Assembly (NCBI GenBank): GCA_031969915.1
Contig: DALYJJ010000031.1
Coordinates: 1 to 51,402 of the forward strand
DNA from: DALYJJ01 sp031969915
GTDB lineage: Bacteria > Acidobacteriota > Terriglobia > Bryobacterales > Bryobacteraceae
Length of the DNA stretch: 51,402 bases
Reading direction: 5' to 3'
In this document: positions 35,800 through 43,670 of the stretch, in pieces
Layout of the letters: every line of letters begins with the position of its first letter
How positions within the stretch are numbered: the first letter of the stretch is position 1
Notes under the pieces: generated by a model
Told to the model about the DNA's origin: nothing
The model's database searches: none
What the model saw: the letters and a program-made list of their open reading frames with translations, nothing else
Position numbers and translations under genes: made by a program

Positions 35800-36375
35800 C
35801 TACTCCTGCGACCAGGGCGGTTTCACGCCGATACTGCGCGCGTAGGCGATGAGCTGTCCGAGGTGTTCGTGCAGGTGCGCCACGGCGCGAAGTTGGAGGC
35901 CGCCGACCGTGGTCTTTCGGGTCCCGAACAGGGCGGGCGCGTTGAGGCCCTCGGCGCTGGTTTCCCGGAACGGCGCCGCCGCGTCCCTCCAGGCGCGCTC
36001 CATGGCGGCCAGGATCTTCTCCTTTCCGGCGATCTCCTTCTCCATGGCGAGGCCGCGCCGGAAGACGGCACGCGACCGTTCGGCTGCGTCGTTGGAGGGG
36101 AGGGAAGGGAAGAGATCGGCCGGCGCGGGCCGGCCCATCATTTCGAGCAGGCCGTAGTTGTTGAGGGAGACGTGGAGCAGGACCTCGCCGACGGAGCGCG
36201 CCTTCGGCTCCGGACGCCAGTCGTACTTTTCCTGCGGGATGGCTTTCGCGAGCTGCGTGAGGCGATCCCGGTACAGATCGAACTCGCGCCATAGGTCGTC
36301 CTGGAAAGCCAACCTTTGCTGAGCGCACGCCGTTGCCGCGAGCAGCAGCCAGCCGGTGGTGCAGAGAATCCTCAT
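35800..36375 (-). CDS. Exported DinB-family protein
   Basis: A 191-residue protein starting with a signal sequence (MRILCTTGWLLLAATACAQQ). The ATAC at 14-17 could serve as a weak lipobox, so it may be a lipoprotein. The mature part is a DinB four-helix bundle: RSVGEVLLHVSLNNYGLLEMMG with the first histidine, and HLHEHLGQLIAYARSIGVKPPW with the other two. Exported DinB-like proteins are common in Acidobacteriota; the activity is unknown, and a metal-dependent role is only inferred. It precedes the MFS gene by 4 bases. Confidence 0.82.
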   Translation of the reverse strand: MRILCTTGWLLLAATACAQQRLAFQDDLWREFDLYRDRLTQLAKAIPQEKYDWRPEPKARSVGEVLLHVSLNNYGLLEMMGRPAPADLFPSLPSNDAAERSRAVFRRGLAMEKEIAGKEKILAAMERAWRDAAAPFRETSAEGLNAPALFGTRKTTVGGLQLRAVAHLHEHLGQLIAYARSIGVKPPWSQE

Positions 36376-36500
36376 TCCGACTCCTTTCCGGCTGGGCCGG
36401 GTTCGGCTATTCCGTTGTGGATGGGTCGATCAGGCCGGCGCCTGGAATCGTAGGCTCGATGATGAACCTGAGCATTCACCGATTCTACACTGCGAGGCCA

Positions 36501-36529
36501 TTGACACCTGTTTGCGTTGGCGCTAACAA
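36501..36529 (+). promoter_or_regulatory. Promoter candidate for the duplicated-unit membrane protein
   Basis: A perfect TTGACA (36501-36506) is followed after 17 bases by TAACAA (36524-36529). The leader would be about 18 bases and includes GGAGG (36541-36545), 8 bases before the ATG at 36554. Confidence 0.5.
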
Positions 36530-36553
36530 CTGGATGGGACGGAGGCGCCCCAG

Positions 36554-37615
36554 ATGCGAAATCTCGTTGTGATCACTTTCCTCCCCGTGCTGCTTTGTGC
36601 GCAACAGCCGGCTGAGGAACAGAAACCGGCTGTCGTGGCGGCCGTCATCAAGGTGGAGAACGCCAACGGCAAGGACGGAGACACCGCGAACCTCAAGAAC
36701 AAGATCTACGTGAGCGTGGCAAATCTGGAAGCGTGGACGGACCGGCCGTCGAACCCGGAGGAGATCATCCTCTTCCTGGACGACCGGCCGCTGAAGACCG
36801 TGACCGCATCGGTGACCGGGCCGCCGAAGGACGGCGTCACCCGCATTGCCTTCGACCTGATGCCCGACTATTCCGACCCCGACGAAGCGCGCAACTGGCG
36901 CCGGCTGCTGGTTTCGGCGCGCCGCGCGAAGGACGGCCGCGTAGCCTTGTCGATCGGCGTGGCGGGCAAGGCGCCGGTCGGGAGCGGGCTTCGCCTCAAG
37001 CTCAACCTGGAGCGCTGGTACAGCAAGCTGATCTATCTCGCCCTGGTGGCACTGGCGGCGGGCGTGGTGATTCTGGCGCGGCTCACCAACCTGTTGCGGG
37101 ACGGCGCGCCTCCCCTGGCGCCCGGGCAGCATCCGCCTTACAGCCTGGCGAGGACGCAGATGGCCATCTGGTTCTTGATCGTACTCGCGGCCTGGTGCTA
37201 CGTGTCGCTGATGACTCACTCCGCCGCGCCGTTGAGCGATCAGGTGCTCGGGCTGATCGGCATCAGCGGCGCGACGGCACTGGCGGCGTTGGCCGTGGAC
37301 ACCGGGAAGTGGTCGAAGGAGATCGAAGAACGCACCGCTTTGAAGAAACCGGAACCGGTTGCGCCGAAGTCAAAGGGTTGGCTGCGGGACATCCTCTCCG
37401 ATGTCAACGGCGTCAGCCTTCACCGGCTGCAGATTTTTGTCTGGACGGTGACCCTGGCGATCTACTTCCTCTGGAGCACGCTACGCGACCTGGTGATGCC
37501 GGAGTTTGACAACCAATTGCTGGTGTTAATGGGAATCAGTTCCGGAACCTACCTGGGTTTCAAATGGCCTGAGAAGGTAGTGAGTAAAGAGGACGCCGGC
37601 GGCACGGCGACTTAG
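36554..37615 (+). CDS. Uncharacterised membrane protein with duplicated two-helix unit
   Basis: I do not recognise a named family. The 353-residue protein has a signal peptide (1-17). A soluble, probably beta-rich domain follows (about 25-150), including IYVSVANLEAWTDRP and EEIILFLDDRPLK. Then come a helix (158-176) and two copies of a two-helix unit: 197-252 and 288-341. Both copies share SLxRxQ-W in the first helix and D-Q-LxLxGIS in the second, for example DQVLGLIGISGATAL against NQLLVLMGISSGTYL. The two copies are separated by a charged loop (WSKEIEERTALKKPEP). It stands alone with its own promoter candidate and converges on the FkbM gene with 3 bases between stops. Confidence 0.75.
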   Translation: MRNLVVITFLPVLLCAQQPAEEQKPAVVAAVIKVENANGKDGDTANLKNKIYVSVANLEAWTDRPSNPEEIILFLDDRPLKTVTASVTGPPKDGVTRIAFDLMPDYSDPDEARNWRRLLVSARRAKDGRVALSIGVAGKAPVGSGLRLKLNLERWYSKLIYLALVALAAGVVILARLTNLLRDGAPPLAPGQHPPYSLARTQMAIWFLIVLAAWCYVSLMTHSAAPLSDQVLGLIGISGATALAALAVDTGKWSKEIEERTALKKPEPVAPKSKGWLRDILSDVNGVSLHRLQIFVWTVTLAIYFLWSTLRDLVMPEFDNQLLVLMGISSGTYLGFKWPEKVVSKEDAGGTAT

Positions 37616-37618
37616 TTT

Positions 37619-38389
37619 CTAGGGCAGTCGCCGGTACACCCACGGGCCGAGTTCCTTGTCGGCCGTGTAGCCCTGGGCGAGCATGTGCTGGTGCAGCACG
37701 GCGCCATCCAGACCGCGCGCAGCCAGAATCGAATCGTGGATTTCCAGGACGATGTTGCGGAGGCGGCCGCTCCGGAGGACATCGGCGGAGTTCATGAAAA
37801 CGTCCCACTCGGCGCCTTCGATGTCGACTTTCATCAGGTCGCAGTGGCCCACCCGGAGTTTTGAGAAGAAGTCATCCAATGTAAGAGTCCGGAGTTCTTC
37901 CTGAGGCAGCCGGTAGCGCGCGGCCGGAAACAGGCTCGACCCGCCGGTATTCATATCCGAGGAGAGCGCAATCTTCGCGGTCCCGGCACGGCCCGAAAGC
38001 AGGCACTGAAAGACCTGGACGTTGAAACAACCGTTCTCGACGAGATTCCGCTGGATCACGGTCTGAAGCCGGGACTGCGGTTCGACGGCCACCACGCTGC
38101 CTTCGGGCCCAACCAGACGCGAGGCGATTACCGAGAAATAACCTTCGTTGGCGCCCAAATCGACGAATGTTCCGCCGGGCCGCAGATACTGTTCCAGCAC
38201 CCGGCGCATGGCGGGCTCGTATTCGCCCGAAAGGAGGCTCGTGCCGAGGTCCGAGACCGGGTTAATCCAGAATCGCCCCTGCCCGGTATCGACAAAGCGG
38301 CGGCGGTCCAAACCCGACCACCGCGAGAGCAGTGCGGCCAAGGGCGCAGGCCGCACGTGCGGCGCCAACTTTTGAAGAAAGCGAGTCAT
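37619..38389 (-). CDS. FkbM-family methyltransferase
   Basis: A 256-residue SAM-dependent methyltransferase. Motif I is TFVDLGANEGYFSVIASRLVG, followed by VVAVEPQSRL. The FkbM signature LMKVDIEGAEWDVF is near residue 190, and LRNIVLEIHDS follows. The family O-methylates sugars, polysaccharides or polyketides. With a sugar cluster elsewhere in the window, a polysaccharide target is plausible but not shown. The 5' end of the gene contains the second copy of the 14-base palindrome. Confidence 0.88.
   Translation of the reverse strand: MTRFLQKLAPHVRPAPLAALLSRWSGLDRRRFVDTGQGRFWINPVSDLGTSLLSGEYEPAMRRVLEQYLRPGGTFVDLGANEGYFSVIASRLVGPEGSVVAVEPQSRLQTVIQRNLVENGCFNVQVFQCLLSGRAGTAKIALSSDMNTGGSSLFPAARYRLPQEELRTLTLDDFFSKLRVGHCDLMKVDIEGAEWDVFMNSADVLRSGRLRNIVLEIHDSILAARGLDGAVLHQHMLAQGYTADKELGPWVYRRLP
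38350..38363. repeat. 14-bp perfect palindrome, copy 2
   Basis: GCCGCACGTGCGGC is identical to the copy at 24506-24519. Here it lies within the first codons of the FkbM methyltransferase gene (encoding part of APHVRPA), about 25-40 bases inside the start. Confidence 0.45.
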
Positions 38390-38443
38390 GAAGGGAACTT
38401 ACATCTTCGCAACTGGCTGCTTTGGTATACGCGCCGTAACTCA

Positions 38444-38467
38444 ATATTGACATTCTTTCATATTGAC
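38444..38467 (+). promoter_or_regulatory. Tandem ATATTGAC boxes upstream of the RRM gene
   Basis: ATATTGAC occurs at 38444-38451 and again at 38460-38467, 16 bases apart, in an AT-rich island between divergent genes. Each contains a -35-like hexamer (TTGACA, TTGACC). The second has a poor -10 (GAAGAT, 38486-38491) at 17 bases. A promoter or a two-site operator is likely; direction towards the RRM gene is inferred. Confidence 0.4.
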
Positions 38468-38504
38468 CGATTCCGTTGATCGTGCGAAGATTAGGATGTT
38501 TTAA

Positions 38505-38645
38505 GGTGCCCTCCGATCGGGCACCGCGATGTTTGGGGAGTGTCAGTGTCGCGATCGGTTGCCGGTTCGTCCTGCCCGTGTTTCGCTGCCTGCCTCTTCT
38601 TTGAGGTACCAAACGAGAAAACCCTACAGGGCATGGTCCGCCCTG
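38505..38645 (+). promoter_or_regulatory. Structured 5' leader of the RRM protein gene
   Basis: Two clear hairpins precede the ATG at 38670. One has arms GGTGCCC (38505-38511) and GGGCACC (38519-38525) with a 7-base loop. The other has arms CAGGGC (38627-38632) and GCCCTG (38640-38645) with a 7-base loop. Neither is followed by a T-run. The leader may control translation, for example with temperature, as seen for some bacterial RNA-binding proteins; this is inference. Confidence 0.4.
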
Positions 38646-38669
38646 AGGCAACGAAAGGGTTCAAAACGA

Positions 38670-39005
38670 ATGAGACTGTTCATTGGCAACCTACCTTACT
38701 CCGCGACTGAGTCGGACTTGGAAGGGTGGTTCAGTCAAGCCGGTGTGACCGTGGACGGGGTGAACGTGGTCCGCGACAAATTCTCGGGGGAGGCTCGGGG
38801 TTTTGGCTTCGTCGACGTGAACGACAATGAAGCGGCGAACCGTGCGATTGAGGCGCTCAACGGGCGGGAGATGATGGGACGCGCGATCATCGTGAACGAA
38901 GCGAGGCCCATGGAGCGGCGGGCGGGCGGCGGCGGTGGCGGCGGCGGCCGGCCAAGCGGCGGACGCCGCGATTTCGCGGGTGGCGGACGGCGGGATCGCT
39001 ACTAG
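38670..39005 (+). CDS. RRM-type RNA-binding protein with Gly/Arg-rich tail
   Basis: A 111-residue protein. One RNA-recognition motif covers about 1-80, with RNP2 LFIGNL (3-8) and RNP1 RGFGFVDV (43-50) carrying the aromatic residues that stack on RNA. The tail is rich in Gly and Arg (RRAGGGGGGGGRPSGGRRD). This resembles the cyanobacterial and proteobacterial Rbp proteins, some of which are cold-induced. ATG at 38670 gives the standard MRLFIGNLPY start. A leader of about 200 bases with hairpins precedes it. Confidence 0.93.
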   Translation: MRLFIGNLPYSATESDLEGWFSQAGVTVDGVNVVRDKFSGEARGFGFVDVNDNEAANRAIEALNGREMMGRAIIVNEARPMERRAGGGGGGGGRPSGGRRDFAGGGRRDRY

Positions 39006-39013
39006 GCGCCCGT

Positions 39014-40051
39014 TTATCGCCAGCGGAACAATCGCAACGCCAGGACGAAGCTGATCACCAGCCACGCCGAGAGAATGCCTATTTGCGGCGCGAGTTGCGG
39101 AAGCCGTGCCCCTTGCAGCATGCTCGCGCGCAACGCATCGATGGCAGCGGTCAGCGGGAGCGCGCGAATCAGCGGTTGAATCGCGTCGGGAAAGCGCTGC
39201 GCGGAGAAGAAGACCCCGGAGAGAACCCACATCGGCAGCATGGTGAGGTTCATCAAGCCGGAGACCGCCTCAATGGTTCGCACGCGGCTGGCAATCAGCA
39301 GGCCCAGGGCGGCAAAGGCGAGTGAGCCGAATATGCAGAGCGCGGCTACGTCCACCATCGAGCTGCGCACAGGCACTCCGAAGACCCAGACGCCGAAGCC
39401 GAGCAGGAGCCCCACTTCAATCACCAGCAGCACCATGCGCGACATCACGAACGACAACAGGTAATAGTGACGGGGCATGGGCGTGGCCACCAGGCGCTTC
39501 ATTAACTTTTTGCGGCGGGCGTCGACGATGGCGAAGCCGATGCTCCAGATCGCGTTGCCCATCAGGTTCATCCCGATGAGGCCGGGCACCAGAAAGTCGA
39601 TGTAGCGGGAGCCGGCCTCGCGTAGAAAGACATCGGTGGTGACAACCGGATCCGCGCGGCCCGCGGCCTGCTGCACCGCGCGGTCGGCCAGAATCCGGGC
39701 GGTGCGGCCCTCGGGATTGGTGTCGTCGTATTGATAGGCCACCTTCCCGTCGCGAGGCACGGCGGCCAGTGCGATGCGGCCTTCGCGCAGGGCTTTCACC
39801 GCGTCTTCCGGCGAGTATTCGCGAACGTCCAGCAGCTTTTCCTGCTTGAGCTGCGCAACCAGAGGCGGCGTCACCGCGCCGATGGAGAGCACCTCCGCGG
39901 GCTTATTGCGAAACGCGAGGCCCAGGCCGGCGGCGAGCAGCGTCGGGAAGATAAACGCCCAGAACAGCGCCTCCGGTTCGCGCAGGTATTCGCGGAACCG
40001 CATGAGCGTCAGTTCGACGAGCGGATGATGGCCGGCGCGGTTATTCATCAC
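39014..40051 (-). CDS. ABC-2 type transporter permease
   Basis: A 345-residue membrane protein with an N-terminal helix, an extracytoplasmic loop of about 120 residues (VLSIGAVTPPLVAQLKQEKLLDVREYS) and a C-terminal set of about five helices typical of ABC-2 permeases (YIDFLVPGLIGMNLMGNAIW, then RRKKLMKRLVATPM). It pairs with the ATPase encoded just upstream; their genes overlap by 11 bases. Such exporters move drugs, lipids or polysaccharides. The start has two adjacent ATG codons (40051 and 40048). Confidence 0.9.
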   Translation of the reverse strand: MMNNRAGHHPLVELTLMRFREYLREPEALFWAFIFPTLLAAGLGLAFRNKPAEVLSIGAVTPPLVAQLKQEKLLDVREYSPEDAVKALREGRIALAAVPRDGKVAYQYDDTNPEGRTARILADRAVQQAAGRADPVVTTDVFLREAGSRYIDFLVPGLIGMNLMGNAIWSIGFAIVDARRKKLMKRLVATPMPRHYYLLSFVMSRMVLLVIEVGLLLGFGVWVFGVPVRSSMVDVAALCIFGSLAFAALGLLIASRVRTIEAVSGLMNLTMLPMWVLSGVFFSAQRFPDAIQPLIRALPLTAAIDALRASMLQGARLPQLAPQIGILSAWLVISFVLALRLFRWR

Positions 40052-40970
40052 GCAGGTGCCTCCCGGTGAGCGTGACGAAGACGTCTTCGAGCGTCGCGGA
40101 GTGGGTGCGTAACTCGGTCAGCGGAATGCCGCGGCGGGCGAGCTCATCGAGCAACGCCGGCACGGCGTGGTGAAGCTGGCTCACCTGCAGGCGGAGTGCT
40201 CCGTTATCCGCCCGCGCGTCCCGCACGCCTTCGATGGCGCGCAGCGCTTCGGGCTCAATCGGGCCGGCTGCGGCGAACTCGACCACGTGTTCAACGCCGA
40301 TCGAGGCGACCAGTTCGCGCGGCGTGCCGAGGGCGATGACTTTGCCGTGGTCCATAATCGCGACGCGATCGCACAGGCGCTCGGCTTCATCCATGTAATG
40401 GGTTGTGAGCAAAATAGTGCGGCCCCCGCGTTTGAACTCTTCGATGAGATCCCATAGCTGGCGGCGCGCTTGTGGGTCCAGCCCGGTGGTGGGCTCGTCC
40501 AGGAAGAGCAGTTCCGGATCGCCGACGAGCGAGATGGCGAGGGCCAGCCGCTGTTTCTGGCCGCCGGACAGGCCGCCCACCCGCGCGTTTCGTTTCTCTT
40601 CGAGATGAACCAGCGCGATCACTTCATCCGGGCTCGGACCCTGTTTGTAGAAGCTCGCGAAGAGCCGCACCGTTTCATGGACGGTGAGTTTCTCGCCGAG
40701 CTGCGTCTCCTGAAGCTGGATGCCGAGCCGCTGGCGCAGCGCCGAGGCATGCTGCTTCCAGTTCATGCCCAGCACTTGAACGTCCCCGGAGTCCGCCCCG
40801 GTGAGGCCTTCGCAGATTTCGATGGTGGTCGTTTTGCCGGCGCCGTTGGGGCCGAGGAGGCCGAAGCACTCGCCCTTGTGAACTTCCAGGTGGAGACCGT
40901 CAACGGCGACGACGTCCTTATAGGTCTTCCGCAGATCGCGGACGCGCAGGGCGAGGTCGGCGGCGGCCAT
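40041..40970 (-). CDS. ABC transporter ATP-binding protein
   Basis: A 309-residue ATPase. It has Walker A GPNGAGKTT, the Q-loop, signature LSGGQKQRLALA, Walker B LLFLDEPTTGLD and H-loop TTHYMDEAERLCDR. A C-terminal extension of about 80 residues follows (EHVVEFAAAGPIEPEAL...). It powers the ABC-2 permease at 39014. I chose the ATG at 40970 (MAAADLALRVRDLRKTYKDV) because upstream extension has no family features. The upstream recombinase-domain gene ends 63 bases away. Confidence 0.93.
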   Translation of the reverse strand: MAAADLALRVRDLRKTYKDVVAVDGLHLEVHKGECFGLLGPNGAGKTTTIEICEGLTGADSGDVQVLGMNWKQHASALRQRLGIQLQETQLGEKLTVHETVRLFASFYKQGPSPDEVIALVHLEEKRNARVGGLSGGQKQRLALAISLVGDPELLFLDEPTTGLDPQARRQLWDLIEEFKRGGRTILLTTHYMDEAERLCDRVAIMDHGKVIALGTPRELVASIGVEHVVEFAAAGPIEPEALRAIEGVRDARADNGALRLQVSQLHHAVPALLDELARRGIPLTELRTHSATLEDVFVTLTGRHLRDE

Positions 40971-41033
40971 CTTTCCAGTATCGCCGTTCAGCGCTTCGCC
41001 CGGCTCCGGCTCGGCGCCCACCGGCCGATCCGT

Positions 41034-41450
41034 TCATGCGCCGCGCCGCAGCCGCGGCCATTCGGGGCGTGTGAAGAGCTTCGGTCCGGCCTCCACAAGC
41101 CGCGGCATCAGGCCGAACACGTCGGCGGGTCCCCAGGGCATGCCTCGCCGGGTGACGAAGCCACGCTGGTTCAGTTCGGCCGCGATGGCCGACATCGGCT
41201 GGTCCTGGACGACCAGGCTCATCGCCGCCGCGATCACAGCCTGCTCCTGGGGGTCGTTCTCCAGGTGCGCGCAGTCGGCCGCGATGCGCATGCCGTACGG
41301 GACTTCCTCGGCCGCGCCCTGCGTGTCCGCGGGGATTTCGCGGACCCACTCAATCGCCGACAAGCGCCATCCTTCGGCCGCGCGGCGCTCCACCTCCTCA
41401 TGCGGCGGAAGCGTCTTCATTGGTTCGCGTTTGCGTTCGAGCATCGGCAT
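41034..41450 (-). CDS. Stand-alone recombinase-type (serine recombinase PF07508-like) domain protein
   Basis: A 138-residue protein. Residues about 50-125 (VPYGMRIAADCAHLENDPQEQAVI, then IAAELNQRGFVTRRGMPWGPADV) resemble the DNA-binding Recombinase domain of large serine recombinases, with the usual LN-RG--TRRG--W pattern. The catalytic resolvase domain is missing; instead there is a short charged N-terminus (MLERKREPMKTLPPHEEVERR). It may be a DNA-binding regulator derived from a recombinase. ATG at 41450 follows AGAGGAG on this strand. The similarity is from pattern recognition, not a search. Confidence 0.6.
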   Translation of the reverse strand: MPMLERKREPMKTLPPHEEVERRAAEGWRLSAIEWVREIPADTQGAAEEVPYGMRIAADCAHLENDPQEQAVIAAAMSLVVQDQPMSAIAAELNQRGFVTRRGMPWGPADVFGLMPRLVEAGPKLFTRPEWPRLRRGA

Positions 41451-41559
41451 GGCTGCTCCTCTCAAGCACTCTGAGGTCCACGCCAACTGCCTGATTCCTG
41501 GCGCGTCCGACCCCGCTAAGTGTCCGCTTGCGGGAAACCGGCCGCTGCAAGCGAACGAT

Positions 41560-42249
41560 TCAGACCCCGCGCTGGTTGCCCCACAGGTGGATATGCAGCC
41601 GGGGGCTGAAGCGGAAACCGTGGTCGCGGCACAACTCGGCAACCCACTTCCCGCGCTCTCGCAGCATCTCGTCGTCCACTCCTTCCGGCATCAACACCAC
41701 GCGCTCGGCTGCGGCGCCGGTCTCCTCGACGATCTGCCGGATCTCTTCCAGATCCTCCGGGTACATGACGACGAACTTGAGTTGATACTCGTAACGCGAC
41801 ATCAGTTGTTTTAGGACGCCGGGCTGGTAGCGCAGCTTCTCGTGCGAGAGCGCGAAGCGTCCTCCCTCGCGCCGGTGCGGCGTGGAGTTGGCCAGCTTCG
41901 GGCTGATGCTCATCAGATCGCAGTTCACCTCGGCGAACAACGTGCCCGCGGTCTCGATGGTGATGTGCTTCCGGATGGTGCGGACATTCTTCGTGAAAAC
42001 GGCGATGTCGTGCTGCATCATCGGTTCGCCCCCGGTGATCACCAGGTGCTTGATGTGCGCCGTTCCCACGCGCAAGCGGTGAATCAGCGGGCCCAGGTTG
42101 GTCTCTTCACCCTCCGGCGCCCAGGACGTGTAGGGCGTATCGCACCACACACAGCGCAGGTTGCAGCCGGATGTCCGGACGAAGAGCGAAGGAGTGCCCA
42201 CCAGGATCCCTTCGCCTTGAATGGAGGTGAAGACTTCCGAGATTTTCAT
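41560..42249 (-). CDS. queE: 7-carboxy-7-deazaguanine synthase
   Basis: A 229-residue radical-SAM enzyme. It converts 6-carboxy-tetrahydropterin to 7-carboxy-7-deazaguanine in the queuosine/7-deazapurine pathway. The [4Fe-4S] cysteines C29, C33 and C36 lie in CNLRCVWCD, in the short cluster-binding loop typical of QueE. FTSIQGEGILVGTPSLFVRTSG and LVITGGEPMMQ are also typical. The ATG overlaps the stop of the ADA-like gene as ATGA. queC, queD and queF are not in the window. Confidence 0.93.
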   Translation of the reverse strand: MKISEVFTSIQGEGILVGTPSLFVRTSGCNLRCVWCDTPYTSWAPEGEETNLGPLIHRLRVGTAHIKHLVITGGEPMMQHDIAVFTKNVRTIRKHITIETAGTLFAEVNCDLMSISPKLANSTPHRREGGRFALSHEKLRYQPGVLKQLMSRYEYQLKFVVMYPEDLEEIRQIVEETGAAAERVVLMPEGVDDEMLRERGKWVAELCRDHGFRFSPRLHIHLWGNQRGV

Positions 42250-43670
42250 CGATTCTGTTTCTCCCCAGCCGCGGTCAGGCCGAACGTGCGGCGCGCGTAG
42301 CCGGTCACCGCCGGCTGCGCCCCCTTGAGCGTCTCCGCCCAGCCGTTCGTATCGAAGCGGTTCTCAAAGGCTCGCACGGCGGATTCGTACTCCGCCAGCA
42401 GCCGTTTCTTCAGGTCTTCCGGTGCGAACGAATACGACAAGCTGTTCCGGCCCAGGGTGACGATTTCATCCCACGCCAGATTGAAGTGCGTGACGGCTGT
42501 GAAGTACTCGTCCGTGAGATTGGAGTCCCACGGGCCGGGATCGTCGGTGTTCAAACACACCGGGATTCCCGTACGCAGGTACTCGGGAAACGGATGTTCG
42601 TTGAGATCCGGCGTGTATTCCAGCAGCCGGTTGCTGATCAGTTGAATCTCCACCAGGTAGCGGCCGCCTCGCAGCAGCAGCAGCGTATCGGGGTCGGTGA
42701 TCAGATTGACGCCGTGACCGATGCGTTCCGCCCCGAGCAGGAGCGTCTCCCGCACGTCCGTGCCCGGCGAGTCCTTCTCGCCGCCGTGAATCGACAGGCG
42801 AATGCCGGAGTACTTCCGTCGCATCTTGCGAAACGTCTCCAGGAAGCGCAGGGGGTACCCTTTGTCGTTGTCTTCGCGCCCCAGCAGATTGATTCCTACC
42901 CAGAGATCGCGGTGGCGATCGACGAACGCATAGGTGTTCTCCACGCCTTGCTCCGCCTGCGGGTGGAAGCGGAGCACCGGGTGAAGGAAGCGCACCTCCA
43001 CGCCGGACGCTTTCACCTCCGGCCGCTGCAGCATCTGGCGAAGGTAGGCGGCGCCCGCGTCGGGGGACACCGGGTTGCCGTCGCGATCGCGCCAGTTCAC
43101 CGTCGCGGCCTGGCTCTCCAGGTAGCGCACGCCTTCGGCGCCCATTCGGCGTATGGTCTCCGCGATCACATTGCAGAACAGCACCGGCTCGCGCGGCATG
43201 TCGCCCATGCGTGCCACGATCACTTCGAAGAACTCGTTTCGCCCTTCCCCGGGCCGGTCCAACTTGAGCGACGCAAGCCAGTCCGCCTTCTGTTGCGCGG
43301 TGAGTCCGGCCAGGGGGGCGTACTCGCCCTTCTGGCACGCGGGCAGGCGCTCAAAGGTGGCCCGCTGAACCGTGCGGTAGCGGACGAACGGCGCGTTGTC
43401 GCCTTCGCAGTCGGCGTGCCTCAACCTGGTGTAGTACGCGTTGTTCCCGTTCTTCGAAGGATCGGTCGCGTACTCGAACCACAGCTCGGCGTGCGTGGTC
43501 AGCCCAAAGTGGTTATGCAGATCGCCGCCCTTCGGAAGGGCGTACAGAAACGCGTATAGCTGCTCCCTGGTCGCGCGCTTCTTGATCTCTTCGAAGCGTG
43601 CATCGAATCCTCCCGCTCCGAAGGCCGAAAGCGCCAGGGCGAACGCGGCACAAAGTTTCACCGGAACCAT
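42246..43670 (-). CDS. Exported adenosine deaminase-like (ADGF/ADA2-type) metal hydrolase
   Basis: A 474-residue protein with a signal peptide (MVPVKLCAAFALALSAFGAGG). The amidohydrolase metal and catalytic residues of adenosine deaminases are present: GGDLHNHFG (H52, H54), SIHGGEKD, ERIGHGVNL and CLNTDDPG. The length, the secretion signal and the sequence between the second and third motifs fit the secreted ADGF group rather than cytosolic Add. It would deaminate adenosine-type nucleosides in the periplasm or outside; the substrate is inferred. It overlaps the kinase gene by 13 bases and queE by 4. Confidence 0.85.
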   Translation of the reverse strand: MVPVKLCAAFALALSAFGAGGFDARFEEIKKRATREQLYAFLYALPKGGDLHNHFGLTTHAELWFEYATDPSKNGNNAYYTRLRHADCEGDNAPFVRYRTVQRATFERLPACQKGEYAPLAGLTAQQKADWLASLKLDRPGEGRNEFFEVIVARMGDMPREPVLFCNVIAETIRRMGAEGVRYLESQAATVNWRDRDGNPVSPDAGAAYLRQMLQRPEVKASGVEVRFLHPVLRFHPQAEQGVENTYAFVDRHRDLWVGINLLGREDNDKGYPLRFLETFRKMRRKYSGIRLSIHGGEKDSPGTDVRETLLLGAERIGHGVNLITDPDTLLLLRGGRYLVEIQLISNRLLEYTPDLNEHPFPEYLRTGIPVCLNTDDPGPWDSNLTDEYFTAVTHFNLAWDEIVTLGRNSLSYSFAPEDLKKRLLAEYESAVRAFENRFDTNGWAETLKGAQPAVTGYARRTFGLTAAGEKQNR

